Source of the DNA: Galerina marginata
Taxonomy: Eukaryota; Basidiomycota; Agaricomycetes; Agaricales; Galerinaceae
Direction of reading: 5' to 3'
Assembly: GCA_023014335.1 (NCBI GenBank)
Contig: JAECYW010000039.1
Span: forward strand, 62,001-126,000
DNA length: 64,000 nt
Part shown: one piece after another, positions 41,514 through 53,211 of the stretch
How the letters are laid out: every line of letters begins with the position of its first letter
Position numbering within the stretch: position 1 is the first letter of the stretch
Program-made: the position numbers and the translations under genes
The notes under the pieces: model-generated
Told to the model about the DNA's origin: nothing
The model's database searches: none
The model's input: only the letters and a program-made list of their open reading frames with translations

Positions 41514-44500
41514 ACCCGCCTACACCAGCACTGCCCAGCCCAGCACCAGAAGCAGTAGCATGAGCAGGAGAAGTAGAAGCAGCAGCACCAAAACCGAAAC
41601 TAGGCATCGGCACCCTCAACCCCAACACGGCCAGCGGGTCTCTCACTTCCTGCACCACAGGCTCGTTCGAACCTCCCAAGCCAAACCCGAAGAAACTGCT
41701 CTTCCTCGATCTTTGGGCCGGGCCCTGGGTCTGGAAGCTCCCGCTCGACGCTGAATGCCGGAGTCGTGGGCTGGTCATGATGCGCCCGAACGTTTGGTGC
41801 GTTCCTGTTCGCGGCGCTGGGGAGAGGGCTGGTGCTGGGCTGCTTGGTCTTGAAGGCGCGCCGCGGATCCACGACGTCCACCCCCCTCCTGCTCCCGCCC
41901 CCGCCCCCGCCTGCTCATTCGCATTCGCATTCGCATACCCGTCCCCCACCCCCACCCCGTCCTCATCCCTATGCTCCTCCGCCCCCTCAACGCGAACGCC
42001 ATCCTCCAAAGGCAAAGACTCGGGATCATGCACAGCCCGTTTAAGCACCGCGATATCATGCTGCACATCCCCCAACTTCCTCTCAAACACCTCTCTTGCC
42101 TTCCTGACCGCAGGGTCCGAACCGCGCACGAAGGCGGTGATCTGGAGTTCCACTTGGGGTTGGGTCGGGGTGTCTTCGTCTTCGTCGTCTTCCCGTCCTC
42201 CTCCTCCTCCTCTCGATCCCGATCCCGTTCCAACCCCCGCCCCAACAGCACCCGCATCCACACCCACACCCACGCCCGCACCAACACCAGACGATAGCCC
42301 CAACGACAACGCCCCAGGCACACACAAAAGCACCTCATACCCCCGCGCCAACAACACCTCGTCCCCAACGCGGATCTCAAGCTCGACCCGCGCGTCTTCG
42401 GTGTAGTCGTCCAGTCTGCTCAGCGCGGCTAGGAGGATCTCGGGCGGGATTTGGGTGGGTGGTGCAGGTGCAGGTGTATGTGCAGACGTTGTTGTGATTG
42501 CAGGTGATGCGGGGAACGGCTGAGGCGAGAAGGAGGACGGGAAGGAGGAGAAGGAAGCGTAAGGTGCCGAATAGGCGCTCCCGTTCGCATTCGCATTCGC
42601 ATACGCATACGCATTCCCGTTCCCGTTCGCATACCCACTCGCATACCCGTTCGCATACCCACCCGCCCCACCCACAGCGTTGGCACCGTTAATCGCAGAA
42701 CCAGAAAGCGCCCCCTTGAGCCCCTCAAGCGCGAGGTGGCAATCCCGAAACGCACGCTGCAGATCATCGTATCGTTTGCCCACCTTCGCGAGGTCCGCGA
42801 GGAGCGGGTGCGGGAGCGTGGGTGGGGTAGGGTGAGCGTCGGCTTGGACGTTTTCTTCCTCCCCTTGTTCTTCTTTTTCCAGCTTCACCTCTGGCTCTAG
42901 CTCCAGGTCCAGCCGGGGCGCGGGCAACGGCGGCGAGAACGATGACGATGACGGTGCGGAGGATGGAAATGCTGATGCTAATGCTAATACTGATAAAGAT
43001 GACGAAGACGATGCAAGGGAAGTTGAAACCCTCGAAGTCGGGCCTGTCGAACTGGAAGCTGCTAAATCTAAAATCGTAGTCGAAGTCAAACCCGAAGTCG
43101 AAGTCGAGGTGGTCCTCGTAGAAGGTGCAGCGAGAACATCCATTCCTTCTCCAATCGTCCTCAAGTTCGTCCTCAAGTTCGAAGCCAACTCAACGCCATC
43201 AACCACAACACTAACTACCGGGATCATAGAAAACCCGCGCAGCAAGCCTTCACCGTCGCCGTCGCCGTCGCCGTCATACCGCTCGCCCACCCCCGCTCGG
43301 TCCACCAGGAGCAGGTGCGGGTGCGGGTGCGGGGCGGGCTGGTCTGAGGCAGGTTGTTCTGAAGCTTCCTTCAGCTCCATCGGTTCGTTTCCGGTTTTTT
43401 CTTCTTTCAGCTTCTCCTCGAGCTTGAGCTCCAGCTGGGGCGGGGAGGACAGTGTTGATGCTGATGCTGACGGAGAGAACGAAGACGATGCAATGGACGT
43501 GACGGTTCTTGGAGTCAGGCCTGCCGAACTGGAAGCTGCTAAATCAAAACTCGAAGTCAAACCCAAACCCAAAGTCGAAGTGGAAGTGGAGGTCAAAGTG
43601 GCAGGGAAAGACCCAAAACTCGCACTTTGCACCGAACGACCAGGCGAGGAAGAGGAAGCTGGGAATGCCGATACCAACACCGAGGCTGACGCGGAGGACG
43701 AGGACGAAGTTTCGTCACGGGACGCTGACGCCTCGTGAAGCCCAGCTGCGTTCGATGGAAACGTTGGCGTCGTAGGAAATGCAGAGAGAACCGGCTGTCC
43801 TTTTGTTTTCGTACTCGAGTTGGAGTTGGAGTCGACGCTGTTAACCACGACTGCAGGGATCGCAGTCGCAGTCGCAGTCGTCGTCGCAGTTGTAGTTGCA
43901 GTCGAAGTCGAGGTTGTTGGCACAGAATCAGCACGCTCTCGTACTGGCAGATCTAGAAGACCGCTTTTTTCATGAAGAATCCGTGGTGAGGGTTGCAGTT
44001 GAACCTGTGATCTCCCACTCGTAAATGACCCTGCGGATGACGACGACGAAAGTGAAGTTGACGTCGTCGTCGACGGCGGTGCTGATGACAACGCCAACGA
44101 AGAACTCGAAGTTGAACTCAAACTCGGGGTCGATCCCAAGTCTGAAGCCTCGCTCGCAACAGAAGTCGTCCTCGAATTCGCACTTGACGGGAAAACCACA
44201 GAATTCGCGGATACCCCGCCACTGTCGATTAACGACGCCGATGATGACGGTACGCCTTCATTCGAGGAGGCAGCCGGAAGCCCAGAAGGACCCCCAGATG
44301 CGGATATCGCAGGAAGAGCTTCAGCAGGCACGCCTACACTCGCAGATGGTGTAGGCTCGTCAGCTTTCGCCGGCGAATTTGATGCTGCGGCGTTGAGGTC
44401 TGACGGAACGTGAGGGATTGAGTTTGCAAGATGTCCTTCCGGCTCAGGAGCAGCGCCTACAACCACAGACTCGGAAGGAGTCGGGTCTGCAGCTCTTGTA

Positions 44501-46744
44501 GTTGGTGTTGGTGTTGAAGTGCGCGTAATGGAGGGAGGAACGACTGGAGTTGATGTTTGTGGCGGTTGTGCAGATGGTGGTTCTGAATGAAGGGGACCAT
44601 CGTGGGCTTGAGCGTGAGATCGATCGAGGGCTGCAGATGGTACGAGAGAAGGAGGATCCGTTCGGCGGGCAGGTGCTTCTGGGACAGCAGCGTCGACAGG
44701 GTTCTTCTCGATTGGCGATCCAAGTGGGGGTGAGGCAGGTACCGTTATCGTCATCGTCGTCGCCGTCGTCGCGTGTCCATTAGACAGAGCTGCTCCTCTT
44801 CGAGGTACCGCCAACTCTGAAGCATCACAGTCCTTCTCTCCAAATGACGTAGTCCCCGCCCCCTCCGCCTTATCCTCCCTCTCCTCCTCCTGCCTCCCCT
44901 CCGCCCTCCCCAAAGCCAAAACCAACGCCCCCTCCGCCCTCACCCGCCTCTCCATCTCCCCCCTCAGCTCCTCCACCAACCCATCCACACCATCCCACAC
45001 CAACACCCCCCGCGCCTTCGCACCCGACAAAGTCAACGCGCTCTCCTCATCTGCCAGACCATCGTCTAATCCTTCCAGCAGTGCGCGGGCGTGTTGGGTC
45101 AGATCTAGGACAGCGGCTAAGCACGTCTCGCGGTCCACACCCGCACCCACACCCGCCGCACCCCCCAAACCAGCCTCAGCCGCACCCCCAGCCACATGCA
45201 ACCGCCCAACAACCTCCTCCCCCCTCCTCACCCACCTTCTCAACCCCTCCACCACCCTCTCCTCCCTCCCCCCCATCCGAATGCGCATCCCCACCTCCCT
45301 CCTCCTCCCCCACGCCTCGCGCATGACTTCCCCCCCGAGCGCGTCCACCGCCTCGAGCAACCGCGCGTTTTGTTGCTCCAAAGAGCGGGTGCGGGAGGTG
45401 AGGAGGAGGTTTTGGGTGGTTAGGGTTTGGAGGGTTGAGGTGTGTCGGGTGCGCAGGGAGGAGAGGGTGGTTAGGAGGGTGTTGGTTTGGGATTGGGAGA
45501 ATTGCCTGTGCGTGGGGAGGGTTAGTGTATGCGCATATATCGATGAAATAAAGGTAGAATGAGAAAGAGAAAGAGGAGAAGGACGTACATATACCGCGCA
45601 ACCATCTTCGCAGCACTCCCGTCCTCAGCTTGCATCTTATCCACCTCCGCCCTCGCCCTTCCAAGCTCAGCCTGCACACCCGCTCCCGCCTTCCTCTCCG
45701 CCTCCAGCTCAGCACGGCACACTTCCAGCTCAGCTTGCGCCTTACTCAGCTTCCGAAGCAGCACCTCCTCCTTCTCCCTAAACTCGGCGCGCTTCTCCTC
45801 GAGCGCTGCCAGTGTTTCGCTCTCTCCCAACCCGCCCACCAAATCCTCCAGCTTCCTCTTCCTCTTCCTCTTCCTCTTCCCCCCCTCCTCCTCAACCTCC
45901 CCAAGCACAAACGACCCCCGCCCCCGTCCCTCCATCCCCCTAACCATCTCCGCATACGCCCTCACCACCCCCTCCTCCCTCCCCAGTCTCCCCTCCAACT
46001 CCCCCACTTCCCGCTCCAACTCCCGCACCCTCCCCAACGCGTCCTCCTCCCTCCCTCTTATCTTCGCTCCGAGTGCGTACGCGGCTTGAGCAGAGGAGGA
46101 GGCGCGGAGGAGGGAGGCTTGGGTGGTGGCGAGGGTGGTGTGGAGGGATAGGGAGGTGGATTCGGTGAGGGAGAGTTTGTGGGAGAGGCGCCGGAGGGAG
46201 AGGGTTAGTTCTTGGATTTGGGTTTCTGCCGTGTTCGTGTTTGGGCTCGTGCTCCCACTCGTGCTCGTGCCGAATAACGACGACGAGGAGGGGAGGGAAG
46301 ACAAGGGATAGGCCCTCAACACCCTCACCTCCCCCCTGAGCACCTCATTCTCTCTCTCGAGCACCTGCGCCCTCTCATGCGTCCGCGCGGAGTCGAGCGC
46401 GTGGTGTTGCAGTTTGAGAGAGGATGAGTGGGCTTCGTCCTGTGTAATGTAGGCACAGGGTGTTTGGGTTGGGTTGGGGTTGTCGTTGGGGTTGTCGTGA
46501 TTGGGTCGGAACCGTATGTAGGAGGCGGTACGCAGAACATGAGGTGCAGAGTGCAGAGTGCAGAGGCGAACGTGAACATGGAAATAAAACATAATTGACA
46601 ATCAACAATCATCCATAACAATCACCAAACGAACTGGAACGGAGAGGAGCAACGATAACCCACCTGGAACCGCACGACGGACGCGCGCAGGCTTTGCAGC
46701 TCCAGCGCAAGCGGGTGCGGGTCTCGCGGGGGGGTTGAGTCCAT
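41440..46744 (-). CDS. Large coiled-coil protein, truncated by element 1
   Basis: Exons 46744-46664, 46439-45589 and 45505-41440. The start is MDSTPPRDPHPLALELQSLR. A long coiled coil follows (ARTHERAQVLERENEVLRGE; RELEREVGELEGRLGRE; AELEVCRAELEAERKAGA), then Ser/Thr/Pro-rich sequence with many SSS and TST runs, then Gly/Ala-rich repeats. The first 1641 residues are host. The last 24 (WKGRIWSDAYGLCW and on) are read from the LTR up to a chance stop, giving 1665 residues in place of the original 1753. The missing 112 codons lie at 34998-35335. Function unknown; coiled coils suggest a structural or cytoskeleton-linked role. It may still be expressed as a truncated protein. Confidence 0.85.
41514..41518. 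repeat. Target-site duplication of element 1, right copy
   Basis: ACCCG, matching 35336-35340. It falls inside the host coding sequence. Confidence 0.85.
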
Positions 46745-48795
46745 CTAGGACTCTGTCCTTGGCTTTCAAGCTTCAAGCTTGCCCTCGTCCTCGTCCTCGT
46801 CTAAGCCAGAGTGACAGTACGAGTCTGCGTGTCCGTGTCCTCGTCCAGGTCTTTATAACTATCGGCGAGCGGGGTGACAGTGCAAAACGCACACGGCTTG
46901 AATCCGGAGTCCTATCCTATCCTATCCGTACGCGTCGCCGAAGAGCCTGACAGTCTAATGCCTGACGCCGGAAGGGGAAAGGCTTCACCGCTAGGAGCTG
47001 GGACCTGAGAGCTGCGATCTGAGAGCCAGTCGTCGCCAACGACGAAGGCGATGAGCTACGTGTAACACTGACAGCCCTCGGGAGTCGGGAGCACGACCCG
47101 TATTTGGTTCTGGGTTCGGGAACAAACACCGGCTTCCGGTCCGTCGCTGACCTGCGCTGAACCACCCATGCACTGCTGTACATTCGTGCACAACGGCTTC
47201 TGCTGGACTCTGGGCGCTACATCCCTCGGCTGAAGCTGAAGAGGTAAGTGGAGGTAAGTGAAGGTACCTCGTTTGGCATACATTTCTTTCTCGTGAGTCG
47301 GAACGTTTACTCCGACAGAACATTTTGAAGTCCTCGATGACGAATTTAAAGTGAACCGGTATATGACATATTTATTAAATGAGAAACCCACCAAAAAAGG
47401 CTTGGAACGTCTCACCGTCCGTGCAAGTAATTCCTGCTGGCCAGTTCCACCCATTCAGAGCCGTCGAAAGAAAAAAAAAAAGATTACCACTTGGCACTTG
47501 CTGGGCGCTTGATGATAAATCAACACCATCCCACTTATCCTCATCTCTGGCTTAGGCTCTTCTGTTCAAGCTCTCGTAGCTCGATACTAAACAGTGCAAT
47601 CCTCCGAAACCACGGCGGAACTTGAAACGGTACGTTTCAAACAAGTCGATCCTCGCAAAAATTAAATATACAAGCCCAGAACAGAGAATCGATCCCGATT
47701 CCCTACCCATTTCTACCCTACCGAGGAGACGTACCCTTTGTTTCTTCCGGATCCCGAAGCGTTTTACAGTTAACCCCTGTAAATTTTTTTGTAGCTATGG
47801 GTAGGGACATCGTAGGCCGAAATAGGCTTATTACATTACATGAACAACATAATTTTAATTTACCATACCTCATACAGACGAGTCCGAGTCCAAGATGGAT
47901 TTTTACCGAATTAGATCAGCAGCAGTCGCAGTCGCATACCATTATGATTGTGTAGAGGAGGTCTCCACAGGTCAGCTGGAACTACTATAAGCGGACATGC
48001 AGAAGTGTACGATGCCGTTTGAAATGGCTGCACTGTCAATCGAAGCAACCAAAGTCGCCGAATGTGTCCAGAACCACCGCTTCATAACCCATGTCGCGTT
48101 TTGCACCAAAAACGCATCTGCTACCACAGCCATTGGGATTCCAATGTCCGATTTATTAACCACTACATGTTCCATACTTCCGCTGGAGACGGGGGATCTG
48201 GTGGGCACGACACAATTAAAAGCCAGATCGACGGTTCCTGGTTCCACCGCGCCCATTGTTGAGCTCTGAGCTTCTCTGCCGATTGTGAGTTCTGCTCTTC
48301 GATCCCCGTTGTGATGTTTGATTATTGATTATCTGCACCTGTTGTGAATTCTTTTCTCGTCGGAGCTGTCTACCGTATAGATCGAGAACGAAGTTTAAGA
48401 TAGGTCTTTTCATATCCCGTTACGGGAGAAAATTGCCGAGGAGTATTTTTGGCTCTTGTAATTAATCAAACTCTGCGAGGAGTGCCAGCTCCCTGATAAT
48501 CAACCCCGCGTTACTTCGGCTGGCATCAGATGTATGCGGACGGACTGTTTGGGTGTGTATTTTTCTCATCATTTAAGCGCCTGTCGACGCTTGAATTCCC
48601 CTACAGGAAAGTCCGGATAAGAAATGAAAGATTTACTTAATCATCATATCTGCCGACAAGAGATTTTAATAGTTGTCCAATAGTGCAACACCAAAGTATC
48701 TCAAGTTATAAATCTGTAGGGTTTCATCTCGTTGAACTGCTGACAGCTTGATGGAGCAATCCTCCTCGACATCCAGGAATTTCGGGGAAGGCTCA
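46745..48795. other. Intergenic region, promoter of the coiled-coil gene
   Basis: Two kilobases. The part near 46745-46950 is the coiled-coil gene's promoter, with repeated TCCTCGTCCTCG and TCCTATCCTATCC runs. A minus-strand frame at 47972-48256 (IGIPMAVVADAFLVQNATWV...) has coding-like composition but no recognised family and no splice partners. No RNA gene was seen. Confidence 0.4.
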
Positions 48796-48800
48796 AGGGT
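48796..48800. repeat. Target-site duplication of element 2, left copy
   Basis: AGGGT, repeated at 54959-54963. With LTRs taken as 123 bp, both elements have perfect 5-bp duplications. Confidence 0.85.
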
Positions 48801-48923
48801 GGAAAGGTAGGATCTGGTCAGATGCGTATTGATTGTGTTGGAGTCCCCCGCTGTACCTACTCGGAATGTCGTAGTCTACCTAGTCACGTGCTAATCTAAT
48901 CGGATCCTGATCCCACTGTTCCA
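48801..48923 (-). repeat. 3' LTR of element 2
   Basis: 123 bp, identical to the copy at 54836-54958. The polypurine tract lies next to it at about 48928-48940 on the minus strand. Confidence 0.93.
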
Positions 48924-48933
48924 TCCGGCCCCC

Positions 48934-51900
48934 TCATTTTTGGCGACGTCCTCGTCGTCTACTCAGGACTCTTGAGCCAATGCTACTACCCCCATCCACT
49001 TCTTCACCTTCCTCCTCATTGTTTTCGGTTTCGTTGTTGTGTTCTTCTTCTTCTTCGTCTCCACTGTCCTCCTCTAAGTTTGCAACTTCTTCCGGCTGCC
49101 CATCTTCTTCCATCTCCTCTCCGTTCTCTTCCATGTTTTCTTCATCATGATTTCCTTCACACTCTCCCACAAGCCTTTCTGTTCCTTCTGCTAGCCTCTC
49201 GATGAACTCTTTCTGTTGTGATGCGAGCTCTGTTCCCTGCCTTGGTACGAATTCCCGTAGCCTTCTTGCATTGTATTCTCCGTCCAGTTGCTGACCATCT
49301 AATGTTTCCAACTTGTAGGAGTTCAGCATCCTTTCTGAAACCCTGCGTGGTTGAGACCACATTGGGGTCAGTTTGCGCTCCGATCCTACGGACTTTGCAA
49401 GATCATTTCGGTAGACCTGCACCAGTTGGCCCTTTTCGAATGTGACTTCTCCAGTCTTCGATTCCGATAACCTTCTATCAAACCTTGCTTTGCGGTCCAT
49501 GGCGTGTCGAACAATTTCGGAGTACCCATCAAGTCGTTGTTGGTTTGCGTATGCTATGTGAGTGTCGAAATCCGATCGTGTCGGTGCTGATGTGCTGACT
49601 TCGAGCGGAGTGGGTTCTGTATTGACTACAAGGTTGAGCAGGAGTTCTTTTGGCGAGAATTTGAGGGCTGGTAGGATGCGCCAGTTGAGAATCTGGATTG
49701 CTTCATCAAAGTGATCTGGCCATGTTCTCGGTAAGCCTTCCCATTTCATTGCTTGCCAACCGTCTTCACCAAGCTCCGGTGCGCAGAGACGTGCAAGCAC
49801 ATATAACAATATCTTGTTGGTTCCTTCGACTAGGCCGTTGATCCAGGGTGAGTATGCTGCGACGACATGATGTCGGCCACCCCACTTTTCGCAAAACTCC
49901 CGGACTTCGTTGTTGTTGAAGTGTTTTCCACCGTCTGACATGAATACCTCCGCTGGAGCGAAGCCACCATAGATGTCTTCGAGCGACTTGATGGTTGTTT
50001 TGCCTGTTCCTGCCGTTTTGAATTTGGATCCCCAAACATGTTGCGAGAAGGCGTCCAGGTAAAGGCCGACCGTATGGTATCCACCTTTGCCAGGTGGCAT
50101 AGACAGATAGTCACCGACAAGGAGTTCAAATGGGTGTCGTCGAGTTATTGGCTGGAGGAGTGCATGTAGGTTTGTACCACCAAAGTTTTTGCAGCGTGCG
50201 CAATCTAAAATCGCGTTGACAATAGATCGGTCGAGTTTCGGGGTGTGGATCTTATCGAGCAGTGCCATTTTAATCAGGTCACGGTGAAAATGTCCACCTC
50301 TTCCATGTTCGATTCTTGCCAGCTCCATTGCCTCTTCCTGTGTTACACATTCTCGTCGAGAAACTGCTCGTGTACCTGTCCCACCTCCAATGAACCAGAG
50401 TTTCCCCTCCTCTATCATGTACCTTGCAGCCCGGTGTCTTGCCCTCTTCCGTTCTCGCAGTCCTGACCCACTCTGGATGCCTTCCAAGGCGTCGATGATG
50501 TCTCGGAACAATGGTTCCTTAGCGAAGCGATCCCGTAAGCTTTGCGTCTCTGGGGATATTGCAACATGATTCAAACCGTAGACCAGTCCTGCCCCAGACT
50601 CCCAGTCCGGGTCAACATCCCATTCACTGCCGTCGTTTCCTGTCTTTGGCGTGTCTTCATATTGTCGGCTGATCCCATCTGCAATGTTGGTAATTCCAGG
50701 AACATGCCGAACGTTGACGATATTGTGCGCAAGTACTCCATCTCTCCATCTTGCATGTGTCGCTGACAGCTTGTCATTCATCAAGACATCTCGAAGAGCC
50801 TGACAGTCAGTTTCGACCTCCACAGGGTAACCATACACGATGTCAGAGAATTTGTCAAAGGAATATTTGAGTGCGGCGAATTCTAGCAGAAACGGTTTGT
50901 ACTTCTCTTCCGAGGACGACGTTCTTTTTGATGCAAAGGCAATGGGATGTAGGCGTGTAACTTCCTTGCCTCCTGGTAGTGTTGATTTTATTCTCTGGGC
51001 CAAGACGCCTGCAAATGCATCTTTGCATCCATCTGTTGTCAGAATGAATGGTGTGCCATCGTATTGAGGGGCTGAGAGGACTGGTTCAGATATAAGTCGA
51101 GCTTTGAGGGTTATGAATGTTCTTGTGTGTTCTGCTGTCCATACGTCTTGTAGTTTGTATGCTCTCATTATCCGCTGGTATGCATGCTTCTTGGTGCCTG
51201 CTGGAATAGGAACTTGACGAAGTAAATTGCGTAGAGGGCCTTCTATCTGTGCGTAGCCTTTGATTAAATCTCGGAAGTAGCTCGTGAGCCCTAGGAAGCC
51301 TTCCAGGTGGGAGGCGTCTGCTGGAGTAGGCCAGTCCACAATTGCAGTGAGCTTGGTTGCATCAGGGCTGACACCATGAGGTCCTACTTGCGCTCCTGCA
51401 AACACTGCCTCTGTCATGAATAGTTTGAGCTTGCTTGGTGAAAGTGACAGTTTTTCTCTTCGTATGCGTTCAAGGAGGATTCGTAATTTCTCCATCCCTT
51501 CTTCAAAGGTGTCTGCGCTCATGCCTCCATCATCCACGAAGAGCTCGAGAATAGATTTGGCAATGAGGTCGTGAAGGCGGTCTCCTGTCATGTGTCCAAA
51601 CTCAGATGGGCCACCTGTTACTCCAAATGGCATGCGAAGGTAGGCAAAATATCCTCTTCCTTCAATATAAAATGTGATATATGGTTGTGAATCCGGATGA
51701 ATTGCGATGCCATAGAATCCAGCTGCGAAGTCAAAGACATGAATATAGCGATGACCTGAAAGCCTCAGCTGCTTCGCTCGGATGTCGCCTTGTGGAACAG
51801 GTGCAATCTCAGTCACTTTGTTTATTCCTCCGAAATCCTGGCACATGCGCCATTTGGGCGGGGTATGCTGTTTTGGTGGTGCAAGGTTTGGGCTCGTTTC

Positions 51901-53211
51901 GGTGGCAGGCTGTGGTGGCATTTCGAATTCGTCTGGTAGTCCATATTTGCGGCATTGGTCATTGACTTTATGCTTGAGCTCGTCGATGCTTAGGCCATTT
52001 CCATCATGTGCTTTTTGTGCGAGAACTGTCTGAGCTACAAAGCGGACTTCACTTGGGTGTATTTGACGTATGATCCCTGCCTCAAGCATCTCGTCGACTT
52101 TAGACTCCATGAATGCTCGTTGGTCTGGATTGTATGACCTGGCTGGTATTTTGGTTTGGAATGTGGAACCCTCTGGAATGTTGAGTTTGTGGACGGCACC
52201 TGGTATTGCATTTACCTCCTTTATTGATAAGGCAAAGCAGTCCGCAAATTCTGTCAGTAGTGCGTGGACACTCTGTCGCTGTTCTTCTGTGACATCTGGC
52301 CCTACTGTAACTTCCTGAAGAATCTTCGCAACACGCTCAGGTTTTTGCGGTTCACTGAAGCGTGTAAGTATTGAGTCTGGGTCCATGGGCGGTTTCTCCT
52401 CAGATGTGACATATACTGGGTAGGTGAATGGATCAGCATTCATTTCTCTTGGAATGTCAGAGATTTCATTTGGGACTTCCCTCGAAGGGGGTTTCATTTC
52501 TGAAGAGCCCCCTGTAACCGTATCCTGCTTTTCCATGTCAAACGCGAGATTCATGCCTTGCATTTCCTTGTCTTCAGTTTGAGGGTGTGACGTCTCGTTG
52601 GCCAGTACCACGGGTGTCTCACTATCTTTATTGCGGATGCTGACTGTATCTGTCTCGAAATCCTGTGTTGCTCGGAATAACCGCAATAGTGGTTTGCCGA
52701 ACAAGAATTCCCAGTTTCCTCCACTGTCGAAGACCTCAAATTCACCTTCTGCCCTCACTCCATTTAATTCCATTGTCCCTTTCCACGTTGCTATTGATGG
52801 AACGACCGTGCCGTTTGCCATTTGTAGTTGTTTCGCAGACTTCCTCCACTGTCCGAGTTTGTGTTTGATTTTTCTGAAAACTGACACACACATTGCCCCC
52901 GTCATTGCGCCGCCGTCAAACAAAGCTGACACCCTAACCAGCTGTCCCAGCGTGTCACAAAGAATTAGAGTATGCTTAAACGGCATCTCAACTCCTATGT
53001 TGCATATACCACCCAATCTATCCTCATGTCCAACCGGGTACAGAGCAATCAGATTGTCATTTGACGGAGCAGTATGTACATCGACGACGGCGGGACTGAC
53101 AACTTCCACGACCTCCACGTTTGGTGATTCCCGGGCCGCCAGCACATCATCTAACTTGCTGACGGCCCTTCTCCATTTCCCTGTTGCGGTGCTGATTCGA
53201 GATTTAGCCAA
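48934..53211 (-). CDS. pol: Pol polyprotein of element 2
   Basis: 1425 codons in the -1 frame relative to gag, overlapping it by 61 bases and again lacking an ATG. Domains and motifs are as in element 1: ALFDGGAMTG protease, LELFVDDGGMSA reverse transcriptase, RNase H, GHFHRD/CARCKNF zinc finger, and DDE integrase with SDGGKHFNNN and GLVEGTNK. Compared with element 1 it lacks a few residues after TSEE and differs by scattered substitutions, densest in the acidic tail. All catalytic residues are kept. Confidence 0.95.
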   Translation of the reverse strand: MAKSRISTATGKWRRAVSKLDDVLAARESPNVEVVEVVSPAVVDVHTAPSNDNLIALYPVGHEDRLGGICNIGVEMPFKHTLILCDTLGQLVRVSALFDGGAMTGAMCVSVFRKIKHKLGQWRKSAKQLQMANGTVVPSIATWKGTMELNGVRAEGEFEVFDSGGNWEFLFGKPLLRLFRATQDFETDTVSIRNKDSETPVVLANETSHPQTEDKEMQGMNLAFDMEKQDTVTGGSSEMKPPSREVPNEISDIPREMNADPFTYPVYVTSEEKPPMDPDSILTRFSEPQKPERVAKILQEVTVGPDVTEEQRQSVHALLTEFADCFALSIKEVNAIPGAVHKLNIPEGSTFQTKIPARSYNPDQRAFMESKVDEMLEAGIIRQIHPSEVRFVAQTVLAQKAHDGNGLSIDELKHKVNDQCRKYGLPDEFEMPPQPATETSPNLAPPKQHTPPKWRMCQDFGGINKVTEIAPVPQGDIRAKQLRLSGHRYIHVFDFAAGFYGIAIHPDSQPYITFYIEGRGYFAYLRMPFGVTGGPSEFGHMTGDRLHDLIAKSILELFVDDGGMSADTFEEGMEKLRILLERIRREKLSLSPSKLKLFMTEAVFAGAQVGPHGVSPDATKLTAIVDWPTPADASHLEGFLGLTSYFRDLIKGYAQIEGPLRNLLRQVPIPAGTKKHAYQRIMRAYKLQDVWTAEHTRTFITLKARLISEPVLSAPQYDGTPFILTTDGCKDAFAGVLAQRIKSTLPGGKEVTRLHPIAFASKRTSSSEEKYKPFLLEFAALKYSFDKFSDIVYGYPVEVETDCQALRDVLMNDKLSATHARWRDGVLAHNIVNVRHVPGITNIADGISRQYEDTPKTGNDGSEWDVDPDWESGAGLVYGLNHVAISPETQSLRDRFAKEPLFRDIIDALEGIQSGSGLRERKRARHRAARYMIEEGKLWFIGGGTGTRAVSRRECVTQEEAMELARIEHGRGGHFHRDLIKMALLDKIHTPKLDRSIVNAILDCARCKNFGGTNLHALLQPITRRHPFELLVGDYLSMPPGKGGYHTVGLYLDAFSQHVWGSKFKTAGTGKTTIKSLEDIYGGFAPAEVFMSDGGKHFNNNEVREFCEKWGGRHHVVAAYSPWINGLVEGTNKILLYVLARLCAPELGEDGWQAMKWEGLPRTWPDHFDEAIQILNWRILPALKFSPKELLLNLVVNTEPTPLEVSTSAPTRSDFDTHIAYANQQRLDGYSEIVRHAMDRKARFDRRLSESKTGEVTFEKGQLVQVYRNDLAKSVGSERKLTPMWSQPRRVSERMLNSYKLETLDGQQLDGEYNARRLREFVPRQGTELASQQKEFIERLAEGTERLVGECEGNHDEENMEENGEEMEEDGQPEEVANLEEDSGDEEEEEHNNETENNEEEGEEVDGGSSIGSRVLSRRRGRRQK
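53133..53181 (-). promoter_or_regulatory. Programmed -1 frameshift signal, element 2
   Basis: The minus strand reads GGGAAAT (53181-53175), spacer GGAGAA (53174-53169), stem arm 53168-53157, loop 53156-53145 and second arm 53144-53133. The stem is unchanged from element 1, while one loop base differs (C to T), which fits selection on the pairing. Confidence 0.85.

Noticed and set aside
42870..43300. CRISPR-like or satellite array
   Set aside because: The repeated short units are codon-level repeats within a coding exon.
41777..46151. Several plus-strand frames of 100-200 residues opposite the coiled-coil gene
   Set aside because: All are antisense shadows made long by the biased Ser/Pro/Glu codons of the real gene.
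48921..48945. Separate gene start at the left edge of element 2
   Set aside because: It is the polypurine tract and pol stop of the retrotransposon read from the other strand.
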